Both the position numbers and the translations under genes were made by a program. This document shows positions 1 through 5,738 of a stretch of 10,581 nt of DNA, in pieces; within the stretch, counting starts at the first letter, position 1; every line of letters starts with the position of its first letter. The notes under the pieces are model-generated. The model had not been told where the DNA came from. It searched no databases and was given only the letters and a program-made list of their open reading frames with translations. The stretch is from an uncultured bacterium (GTDB lineage Bacteria; Planctomycetota; UBA1135; GCA-002686595): NCBI GenBank assembly GCA_902826945.1, contig CADEGS010000160.1, positions 1 to 10,581 of the forward strand. Reading direction: 5' to 3'.

Positions 1-83
1 CGCGACGATGGCTTCGCGCTGCGCGCGAAGGAGGCCTGCGGCGCCACGGCGCTGCCGCGCCGGCCGCGGCCATGCGGCCGCGG
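1..83. other. Unassigned left edge
   Basis: No gene can be supported here. One plus-strand frame ends in a TGA at 87-89, inside the first arm of the 84-110 hairpin. It could be the tail of a convergent gene that starts outside the window, but the visible 28 or so residues (Arg/Ala-rich) match nothing I recognise. The other frames stay open mainly because of the high GC content. Confidence 0.3.
64..83. terminator. GC-rich hairpin next to the 84-110 hairpin
   Basis: Perfect inverted repeat: CCGCGGCC (64-71) pairs with GGCCGCGG (76-83) around an ATGC loop. It abuts the larger hairpin at 84-110 with no gap, so minus-strand transcripts leaving the 105-1082 gene would meet two stems in tandem. There is no T-tract on either side. 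A role in termination or 3'-end protection is inferred from position only. Confidence 0.35.
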
Positions 84-110
84 GGCTGAGCCCCGGAGCG
101 GGGCTCAGCC
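84..110. terminator. 11-bp hairpin spanning the stop codon of the 105-1082 gene
   Basis: GGCTGAGCCCC (84-94) and GGGGCTCAGCC (100-110) form a perfect 11-bp stem with a GGAGC loop. The right arm contains the minus-strand stop codon (105-107) of the lysine-rich protein gene, and the left arm contains a plus-strand TGA (87-89). This would suit a bidirectional terminator between convergent genes. No U-tract follows on either strand, so it is not a classical intrinsic terminator. Confidence 0.5.
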
Positions 111-1082
111 GGCGAGCACGCGCGCCTTCTCGAGCTTCAGCACGAGCTTCTTCCCGTTCTGCTCCTCGAGGTCGAGCTCGGCCGCGAGCTGCGCCAGCGC
201 CTTCTCGAGCTGCGCGGGCTTGCCGGCCAGGACCTTGGCCAGGCGCGGCTGCTCCTTGGCCGGGATGCCGAGCAGCTTGGCCGCCCGGGCGACGTCCGGC
301 TTGCCGTCGGCCTCGTCCTTCGACGAGACGTTGCCGGCGCGCACGAGCGCGGTGATCTTCTTCTCCCAGCCGTCGAGCTCCTCGCGCAGCTTGGTCATGC
401 GGTCGTCGAGCCAGGTCGCCTCGGTGCCGAGCTCGCTCTTCGGGAACTTCTTCTTGAAGGCCTGGATCTTCGGCTGGTTGACCTTGAGCGTCATCGCGAG
501 CTTGCCCAGCTCCAGGTCGAGCAGCTTCACGCGCGCGTCGGTCAGCACCGCCTGGTTGCCGTCGTCGAGCGCCTTGTCCGCCGCCGCGATCAGCTTCTTG
601 ACGTTGGCCCGGTCGCGGTCCACGCGCTTCTCGACCTCGTTCGTGAGGTCCTCGAGCCGGGCGTACTCGCTGGTCGCGTCCTCCTCGTCGCCCTGCAGCT
701 CGTCGAGCGCCTTCACCGCCGCCTGCGCGAGCTTCTTGCAGTCCACGAGCTGCTTCGTCAGGAGCGTGCGCGTCTTCGAGACGCTGCCGAGCAGCCGCTC
801 GACCAGGTCGAAGCGCCGCGCCAGGAAGTCCTCGTCCTCCTGCAGCCCCTTGACCAGGGTGATCGCGCCCTCGACGGTCTGGATGCAGTCGGCGACCTCC
901 TCCTCGAGCTTCGCGAGCTGCGGCCGGTAGAGGCCGATCATCGACTCGTTCCGGTCCTTCAGCGCGCCGGCGAGGTCCTTCGTGACCTCCTTGTAGCGCA
1001 CCTGCAGCCGCCGGTTCTGGTCCTCCGCGGTGCGCACCATCCGCACCGTGTCGTCGACGTCCTTCTGCGTGACCTTGCCCAT
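105..1082 (-). CDS. Lysine-rich, mostly helical protein of unknown function
   Basis: I do not recognise this 325-residue protein. It has no signal peptide, no clear membrane segment and no catalytic motif. It is highly charged and looks almost entirely alpha-helical, with likely coiled-coil stretches around residues 55-160 and 180-245. A linker near 250-262 leads to a small C-terminal helical part (about 263-320) rich in Lys, Leu and Ala. It has 38 lysines (about 12%), while the 865-residue permease in the same window has six, so its composition differs sharply from its neighbours. The ATG at 1082 is preceded by GAGAGGA four bases upstream, a good ribosome site. It lies 148 bp downstream of mrp on the same strand and may be co-transcribed, although a hairpin sits between them. 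A cytoplasmic structural or nucleic-acid-binding role is possible but only a guess. The reading frame itself is convincing. Confidence 0.8.
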   Translation of the reverse strand: MGKVTQKDVDDTVRMVRTAEDQNRRLQVRYKEVTKDLAGALKDRNESMIGLYRPQLAKLEEEVADCIQTVEGAITLVKGLQEDEDFLARRFDLVERLLGSVSKTRTLLTKQLVDCKKLAQAAVKALDELQGDEEDATSEYARLEDLTNEVEKRVDRDRANVKKLIAAADKALDDGNQAVLTDARVKLLDLELGKLAMTLKVNQPKIQAFKKKFPKSELGTEATWLDDRMTKLREELDGWEKKITALVRAGNVSSKDEADGKPDVARAAKLLGIPAKEQPRLAKVLAGKPAQLEKALAQLAAELDLEEQNGKKLVLKLEKARVLAG

Positions 1083-1127
1083 GGGATCCTCTCGCGGATC
1101 GGGAGGGGTCCGTGGCGAGCGCCGATC

Positions 1128-1159
1128 CCCGCCGCCGCCGGCCTATCTGCGGCGGCGGG
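1128..1159. terminator. 11-bp hairpin between mrp and the downstream lysine-rich gene
   Basis: CCCGCCGCCGC (1128-1138) pairs perfectly with GCGGCGGCGGG (1149-1159) around a 10-nt loop containing CTATCT. It lies after the mrp stop and 46 bp or more before the next minus-strand start. A smaller stem, CCCCGG/CCGGGG with a TTT loop, lies at 1178-1192. There is no U-tract. It could end or attenuate the mrp transcript, or be incidental to GC-rich sequence. Confidence 0.35.
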
Positions 1160-1230
1160 CGGGCGGAGACAGCCTTCCCCCGGTTTCCGGGGCAGGGGGC
1201 GCCGGGAGCGGGCCGGGACCCCGGCGGGGC

Positions 1231-2385
1231 CTACTGGAGCACCGGCAGCGAGCGGTGCTCCGCGATCGCGAGCTTCTGGGCCAGCCGGCCGGCGATCTGC
1301 GCGAACTCGCGCGCGATCGCGGAGTCCTGGTGGGTGACCGTGATCGGGTCGCCCGCATCGCCGCCGACGCGCACGCCGGGGTCGAGCGGCACGCGCCCGA
1401 GCACCGGGCAGCCGTAGCGCTGGGCCAGGCGCTCGCCCCCGCCGGCGCCGAAGAGGTGCACGACGGTCTCGAAGCGGCCCTCGCGGTCGAGCGCCAGCTC
1501 GCGCTCGTCGCCCCCGGTCTCGAGCGTCACGCGCGCGCCCGCCGGCGCGCCGGCGACGCGCCCGGCGATGCGGTAGCCGGCCATGTTCTCGACGATGCCG
1601 AGCAGCTCGACGTTCACCTGGCGGAACATGCCGATGGCCTTCGACACGTCGTAGGTCGAGACGCTCTGCGGCGTCGTGACCAGCACCGCGCCCGAGAGCG
1701 GCACGATCTGCGCCAGCGAGAGCTGCGCGTCGCCGGTGCCGGGCGGCATGTCCACCAGCAGGTAGTCGAGCGCGCCCCACTCCACGTCGGCCAGGAACTG
1801 CTCGATCAGCTTGTGCACCATCGGCCCGCGCCACACGACGGGCTTGTCGTCGGCCAGGAGGTAGCCGATCGACATCGTCTTCACGCCGTGGCGCACCTTG
1901 GGCAGGAGCTTGCGATCGACCGTCTCGGGCTCGCCCGAGAGCCCCATCATGATCGGGATGTCGGGGCCGTAGACGTCGCAGTCGAGCACGCCCACGCGCG
2001 CCCCCGTGCGCGCCAGCGCCACGGCCAGGTTGACCGTGACCGTGCTCTTGCCGACGCCGCCCTTGCCGCTCGACACCGCCACGACGTGCTTGACGTCGGC
2101 CGCCATGCGCCGCGGCGCGCCGCCGCCGGCGCCGCGCACCTCGGCCGTCATCGTGACGTGCGTCTCGCGCACGCCCGGCAGCGCCGCCAGCCGGCGCTCG
2201 GCCTCGGCCTTCATCTGGTCCTTCACCGGGCAGGCGGGCGTGGTCAGGTTGATCACGACCTCGACCTTGCCCTTCGTGACCTCGGCCTTCGTCACGAAGC
2301 CGAGCGAGACGATGTCCTTGTGCAGGTCGGGGTCCTGGATCTGGCGCAGGGCGTCGAGCACCTGCTCGCGGGTCGGCTGGCTCAC
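1231..2385 (-). CDS. mrp: Mrp/ApbC/NBP35-family P-loop ATPase (Fe-S carrier type), lacking the CxxC motif
   Basis: Members of this family are cytosolic MinD-like ATPases that carry or transfer Fe-S clusters. Residues 1-85 form a MIP18/DUF59 domain with its conserved TPAC (Cys52). The deviant Walker A motif GKGGVGKST is at 107-115, followed by LDCDVYGPD (135-143), the Walker B-like stretch LLVDMPPGTGD (209-219), and the family's closing GGDAG (341-345). The length of 384 is usual for the two-domain form. The oddity is after ENM (267-269): the family normally has a CxxC pair here that holds a bridging cluster between subunits, then FG.GGG about 14 residues on. Here there are about 42 intervening residues, no cysteine, and a beta-rich insert at about 271-311. 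The start is GTG at 2385, the only start codon available, with a weak AGG upstream. It is divergent from queC. Family assignment is firm; cluster binding in this member is uncertain. Confidence 0.93.
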   Translation of the reverse strand: MSQPTREQVLDALRQIQDPDLHKDIVSLGFVTKAEVTKGKVEVVINLTTPACPVKDQMKAEAERRLAALPGVRETHVTMTAEVRGAGGGAPRRMAADVKHVVAVSSGKGGVGKSTVTVNLAVALARTGARVGVLDCDVYGPDIPIMMGLSGEPETVDRKLLPKVRHGVKTMSIGYLLADDKPVVWRGPMVHKLIEQFLADVEWGALDYLLVDMPPGTGDAQLSLAQIVPLSGAVLVTTPQSVSTYDVSKAIGMFRQVNVELLGIVENMAGYRIAGRVAGAPAGARVTLETGGDERELALDREGRFETVVHLFGAGGGERLAQRYGCPVLGRVPLDPGVRVGGDAGDPITVTHQDSAIAREFAQIAGRLAQKLAIAEHRSLPVLQ

Positions 2386-2444
2386 GGAAGGCCTGGGGTG
2401 GGGGTTCGGGGGAGCGCGCTCGCGCGCCCCGGGGGCGGCCCCTC

Positions 2445-2473
2445 ACTGTAGGCCGCCGCGCGCCGCGCACCAA
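2445..2473 (-). promoter_or_regulatory. Candidate sigma70-type promoter of mrp
   Basis: On the minus strand TTGGTG (2473-2468) and TACAGT (2450-2445) are separated by 17 bp, in the mrp/queC divergent gap. This keeps the most conserved -35 bases (TTG) and four of six -10 bases. Transcription would start near 2438, giving a leader of about 50 nt before the GTG at 2385. It was read by eye, and chance similarity is possible. Confidence 0.4.
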
Positions 2474-2539
2474 CGCCGGGGGCGCGCGACCCCTCGCGGG
2501 CAGGGGGCGAGCGTCCGTGCCCGCGCGCCGCGCGCGCAC

Positions 2540-2545
2540 TACGCT
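2540..2545 (+). promoter_or_regulatory. Possible -10 element giving a near-leaderless queC mRNA
   Basis: TACGCT lies six bases before the queC ATG (2552), and no Shine-Dalgarno-like purine run precedes that ATG. If TACGCT is a -10 hexamer, transcription would begin at or beside the start codon. I see no good -35 element at the expected distance, so this is a weak call. Confidence 0.25.
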
Positions 2546-2551
2546 TTCGCC

Positions 2552-3322
2552 ATGGAAGGAGCCCAGCGCCGCGCCGTGTGCCTGCTCTCGGGCGGCATGG
2601 ACTCGGCCGTGGCGCTGGCCGAGGCGCGCGCGGCGGGCTTCGAGACCTGGGCGCTCTCCTTCCGCTACGGCCAGCGACACGCGGTCGAGCTGGCGGCGGC
2701 CGAGCGCGTCGCCCGCGCGCTGGGCGCGCGCGAGCACCGCGTCGTCGCGCTCGACCTGGCGGCGCTCGGGGGCTCGGCCTTGACCGGCGCGGGCGAGGTC
2801 CCGAAGGACCGGCCGGAGGCCTCGATCGGCGCCGGCGGCGCGCCCGCGACCTACGTGCCCGCGCGCAACGCGACCTTCCTCGCGGTCGCGCTCGGCTGGG
2901 CCGAGACGCTCGGCGCGCGCGACCTCTACCTGGGCGTGAACGCGCTCGACACCTCGGGCTACCCCGACTGCCGGGCGGAGTTCCTCGAGGCCTTCGAGCG
3001 CCTGGCGTCGGTCGCGACCGCCGCCGGGGCGGAGCGCGGCGAGCGCTTCCGCGTGCACGCGCCGCTCGTCGCGCTGGACAAGCGCGGGATCGTGCTGCGC
3101 GCGCGGGCGCTCGGCGTCGACCTCGGGCTGACGCACACCTGCTACGACCCGCTGCCCGCGCCGGGCGGCGCGGGCGCGCTCGCCTGCGGCCGCTGCGACG
3201 CGTGTCTCCTGCGCCGGAAGGGCTTTCGCGAGGCGGGCCTCGAGGACCCTCTGCGCTACGCGGACGCGCCCGGCAAGCGAGCGGGCCCGAGCGCGGCGGG
3301 CGGCGCGCGCTCGGGCCCGTGA
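2552..3322 (+). CDS. queC: 7-cyano-7-deazaguanine synthase QueC
   Basis: QueC converts 7-carboxy-7-deazaguanine to preQ0 using ATP and ammonia, a step in making queuosine for tRNA wobble positions. The 256-residue product has the PP-loop SGGMDS at residues 13-18, then FRYGQRH (37-43), YVPARNATF (101-109) and GVNALDTSGYPDC (129-140). It ends with four zinc-ligand cysteines, Cys197 followed by CGRCDAC (Cys212, 215, 218). All key family motifs are present. The frame is open far upstream, but the ATG at 2552 sits just before the PP-loop strand as in other QueC proteins, so it is the chosen start. The last 15 or so residues (Gly/Ala/Ser/Pro) lie beyond the conserved domain and are encoded by a large palindrome. 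No queD, queE or queF is visible nearby. It is divergent from mrp and convergent with the DUF1579 gene. Confidence 0.96.
   Translation: MEGAQRRAVCLLSGGMDSAVALAEARAAGFETWALSFRYGQRHAVELAAAERVARALGAREHRVVALDLAALGGSALTGAGEVPKDRPEASIGAGGAPATYVPARNATFLAVALGWAETLGARDLYLGVNALDTSGYPDCRAEFLEAFERLASVATAAGAERGERFRVHAPLVALDKRGIVLRARALGVDLGLTHTCYDPLPAPGGAGALACGRCDACLLRRKGFREAGLEDPLRYADAPGKRAGPSAAGGARSGP
3282..3319 (+). terminator. 14-bp palindrome inside the 3' end of queC
   Basis: CGGGCCCGAGCGCG (3282-3295) pairs perfectly with CGCGCTCGGGCCCG (3306-3319) around a 10-nt loop, and the right arm abuts the queC TGA (3320-3322). The stem lies within coding sequence for the non-conserved QueC tail. No T-tract follows. 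It may act as a terminator or mRNA 3' stabiliser, together with the shorter stem at 3327-3343. Confidence 0.5.
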
Positions 3323-3326
3323 GGAA

Positions 3327-3343
3327 CGCGCGGGATCCGCGCG
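3327..3343. terminator. Short hairpin between convergent queC and the DUF1579 gene
   Basis: CGCGCGG (3327-3333) and CCGCGCG (3337-3343) form a 7-bp stem around GAT. It sits in the 39-bp gap between two convergent stop codons, where a bidirectional terminator would be expected. Only two Ts flank it on each side, so support comes mainly from position. Confidence 0.4.
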
Positions 3344-3361
3344 CTTCCCGTCAGCGGATGC

Positions 3362-3940
3362 TCAGTGCGAGCCGCTCATGGCCTTCTTCGGGGCAGCAGC
3401 GGCGCGCTTCATCTCGATGACCATCGTCTTCGTGCCCTTGCCCTCGCCCACGTAGAAGGTCGAGGTGCGGCCCGCGGCGGTCTCGACGCACTCGAAGCGG
3501 TGCGGCGCCATCTGCCCGGTCATGTCGGGCGCGCTCCAGCGCATGGTCATGGTCTTGGTGGCCTGGTCGTAGTCGCCCTCCATGACCGAGAGGTGGCTCG
3601 ACATGCTGTCGACCCAGGTGCCGACGAACTTGCCCTTGGCCTCGTCGTAGCCGACGCAGCCGGTGCCGACGTAGGGCATGCCCATGAACTCGCACTCGAA
3701 GCGCGCCTGGGTCCAGAAGTCGCCGATGGCGACGACCGACTCGCGCGCGGGCACGCTGCTCGACTCCATGCCGGGGTAGTGGGTCGTGAGCTTGCCCTCC
3801 CACTCGCCGACGCCGGCGAGGACCTTCTTGTGCTGCTCGGTGGGCTGCGGCATGCCCTCCTGGGGCGGCAGCGTGGCGGCGAGGGCGATGCCGCCGGTGG
3901 CGAGCGCGAGGACGGAGGCGACGAGGCGCGAGCGACGCAT
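3362..3940 (-). CDS. Secreted DUF1579 family protein
   Basis: The 192-residue product starts with a signal peptide: MRRSR, a hydrophobic stretch at about 6-20, and an ALA-type cleavage site near residues 19-22. The mature part carries DUF1579 (PF07617) features: EWEGK (46-50), a central GTGCVGYDEAKGKFVGTW (92-109) followed by Asp111-Ser112, and a C-terminal beta-rich portion ending in a Lys/Ala tail. The family's biochemical role is not established; a periplasmic or exported lipocalin-like beta fold is plausible but inferred. The start at 3940 is well supported by AGGAG seven bases upstream (3952-3948). An in-frame upstream ATG lacks such a site and would bury the signal peptide. It is convergent with queC and divergent from mazG, so it appears to be a single-gene unit. 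Confidence 0.87.
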   Translation of the reverse strand: MRRSRLVASVLALATGGIALAATLPPQEGMPQPTEQHKKVLAGVGEWEGKLTTHYPGMESSSVPARESVVAIGDFWTQARFECEFMGMPYVGTGCVGYDEAKGKFVGTWVDSMSSHLSVMEGDYDQATKTMTMRWSAPDMTGQMAPHRFECVETAAGRTSTFYVGEGKGTKTMVIEMKRAAAAPKKAMSGSH

Positions 3941-3993
3941 GGGTTGGCTCCTGAGGCGATCTGGTTCTGGGACGGTCCTGGAAACGGGCAGAG

Positions 3994-3999
3994 ATTCTA
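3994..3999 (-). promoter_or_regulatory. Candidate -10 element for the DUF1579 gene
   Basis: TAGAAT on the minus strand (3999-3994) matches five of six bases of the sigma70 -10 consensus, inside an AT-enriched patch of an otherwise GC-rich gap. Transcription would start near 3987 and give a leader of about 47 nt that contains the AGGAG site. No recognisable -35 hexamer lies at 16-18 bp. Confidence 0.35.
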
Positions 4000-4096
4000 G
4001 CGCACGCCGCCGCATCGCGTGCGGGCCGCGCGGCCCGACGCGGTTTTCGGGCCCCGGCGCTGCGTCCGCCGCGCGCGGCGTGCATCCTCTGGGACC

Positions 4097-4942
4097 ATGT
4101 CCGGAACGGAGAAGGCCGCCCCGCGCCCGCTGGAGACCCCGCCCGCCTGCGGCGACCCGCGCCTCGACGCGCTCGCGCGCCTGGTCGCGATCGTGGACCG
4201 CCTGCGCGCGCCCGACGGCTGCCCGTGGGACCGCGAGCAGACCGTCGGCTCGATGGCGCCGAGCCTGGTCGAGGAGGCGTTCGAGGCGCTGGAGGCGATC
4301 GAGGCCTCCGACGACGAGGCCGTGTGCGAGGAGCTCGGCGACCTGGCGATGGTCGTCGTGCTGATCGCGCGCATCGCACAGGACGAGCGCCGCTTCGACC
4401 TCGCCGCGCTGGCGCGCGCCGTCGGCGACAAGCTCGTTCGGCGCCACCCGCACGTCTTCGGCGAGGCGCAGGCCGACGGCGCGGCGGCCGTCGTCGCGAG
4501 CTGGGAGCGCATCAAGCAGGAGGAGCGGCGCGCGCGCCGCGCGGACGCGAGCGCGCTCGCCGGGGTGCCGCTCGCGCTGCCGGCCCTGCAGCGCGCCGCG
4601 CGCCTGGGCGCCAAGGCGGTCGCCGCGGGCTTCCGCTGGAGCGACGCGCGCGGAGCGCTGGCCAAGCTCGAGGAGGAGCTGGCCGAGCTGCGCGCCGCGC
4701 TCGACGCCGCGCCGCGCGACGCGGCGCGGGTCGAGGCGGAGCTCGGCGACGTGCTCGTCTCGGCCGCCTTCCTCGGGCACTACCTCGAGCTCGACCCCGA
4801 GCGCGCCGCGCGCGCCGCGCTGCGCCGCTTCGAGGCGCGCTTCCGCAGCATGGAGGCCGAGGCCGGCGGCGCGCTGCGCGAGCGCTCGCCCGACGAGCTC
4901 CTGGCGCTGTGGACGCGCGCGAAGGAGCGCGAGCGCGCGTGA
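4097..4942 (+). CDS. mazG: Nucleoside triphosphate pyrophosphohydrolase MazG
   Basis: MazG hydrolyses (d)NTPs, including damaged or non-canonical ones, to monophosphate and pyrophosphate in the cytoplasm. The 281-residue product has the full two-domain layout. The first domain shows CPWDREQT (42-49), the metal-binding EEAFE (59-63) and EELGD (78-82), then KLVRRHPHVFG (112-122). The second repeats the pattern with EEELAEL (192-198) and ELGD (215-218). The ATG at 4097 was chosen because the family domain begins soon after it; a GTG at 4019 would add 26 residues of Arg-rich, poorly supported sequence. No strong ribosome site precedes either start. It is the first gene of an apparent three-gene operon: its TGA overlaps the GTG of the ABC ATPase. 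Proteins of this kind often occur alone, so the link to a transporter is notable. Confidence 0.95.
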   Translation: MSGTEKAAPRPLETPPACGDPRLDALARLVAIVDRLRAPDGCPWDREQTVGSMAPSLVEEAFEALEAIEASDDEAVCEELGDLAMVVVLIARIAQDERRFDLAALARAVGDKLVRRHPHVFGEAQADGAAAVVASWERIKQEERRARRADASALAGVPLALPALQRAARLGAKAVAAGFRWSDARGALAKLEEELAELRAALDAAPRDAARVEAELGDVLVSAAFLGHYLELDPERAARAALRRFEARFRSMEAEAGGALRERSPDELLALWTRAKERERA

Positions 4943-5730
4943 GCGGCGCGGCCCCCTCGGCGCGGGCGACCGGCGCGGGCGCGGGCGGCGCGGCCCTCGT
5001 CCGCGCGCGCGGCCTGGGCCGCGAGCACGGCCGCGGGGCGAGCCGCACGAGCGTCCTGCGCGGCGTGGACCTCGAGGTCGCGCGCGGGCGCTTCGTGTGC
5101 GTGATGGGCCCCAGCGGCTCGGGCAAGTCCACGCTCCTGCACCTGCTCTCCGGCCTCGACGAGCCCAGCCGCGGCACGGTCGAGCTGGCGGGCCAGGAGC
5201 TGGCGCGCCTCTCGCTCGGCGCGCGCACGCGCCTGCGGCGCGACACGGTCGGCTACGTGTTCCAGTTCTTCAACCTGCTCGCGAACCTGACCGTGCGCGA
5301 GAACGTCGCGCTGCCGCTCGCCATCGCGGGCGTGCCGGCCGGGCGCCAGGAGCAGCGCGTGCTGCCGCTGCTCGAGCGCTTCGGCATCGCCGCGCGCGCC
5401 GGCGCGCTGCCGCACGAGCTCTCCGGCGGCGAGATGCAGCGCACCTCGATCGCGCGCGCGCTGGCCGGCGGCCAGCCGCTGCTCCTGTGCGACGAGCCGA
5501 CCGGCAACCTCTCGCAGAAGGCCGGCCTGGAGGTGATGGGCGTGCTGCGGCGCGTGTGCGACGAGGACGGGAAGGCGGTGCTGCTCGTCACGCACAACCC
5601 GCGCGACGCGGCCTTCGCCGACGAGGTGCGCTTCCTCGTGGACGGCGAGCTCGCGCGCGAGGCCACGCTGACCGGGCCGGGGATCGACGTCGAGGACGTG
5701 CACCGGGCGCTGGCGGCGCTCTCGATCTGA
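4939..5730 (+). CDS. ABC transporter ATP-binding protein, LolD/MacB type
   Basis: Cytoplasmic ATPase subunit that should power the FtsX-type permease encoded 8 bp downstream. From the GTG start the product is 263 residues. It has Walker A GPSGSGKS (57-64), Q-loop YVFQFFNLL (Gln109), signature LSGGEMQR (161-168), Walker B LLLCDE (181-186) and the H-loop His219 in VTHN. These, and spacing such as DEPTGNL, place it with the LolD/MacB/YbbA group. The usual D-loop Asp after GNL is replaced by Ser (GNLSQ, 189-193). The first 20 or so residues are a Gly/Ala extension. The start was chosen because GTG at 4939 overlaps the mazG stop in a GTGA junction, the typical arrangement for translational coupling; no ATG precedes the P-loop. 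The substrate is unknown; no adaptor or membrane-fusion protein is visible. Confidence 0.92.
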   Translation: MSGAAPSARATGAGAGGAALVRARGLGREHGRGASRTSVLRGVDLEVARGRFVCVMGPSGSGKSTLLHLLSGLDEPSRGTVELAGQELARLSLGARTRLRRDTVGYVFQFFNLLANLTVRENVALPLAIAGVPAGRQEQRVLPLLERFGIAARAGALPHELSGGEMQRTSIARALAGGQPLLLCDEPTGNLSQKAGLEVMGVLRRVCDEDGKAVLLVTHNPRDAAFADEVRFLVDGELAREATLTGPGIDVEDVHRALAALSI

Positions 5731-5738
5731 GCGGCGCG

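Noticed and set aside
959..3136. A 725-codon minus-strand frame across mrp and queC
   Set aside because: It is out of frame with mrp and antisense to queC, with no recognisable domain.
4019..4096. Upstream GTG start for mazG
   Set aside because: The extra 26 residues are Arg-rich, are not part of the MazG domain and would overlap the likely DUF1579 promoter region; the ATG at 4097 fits the family better.
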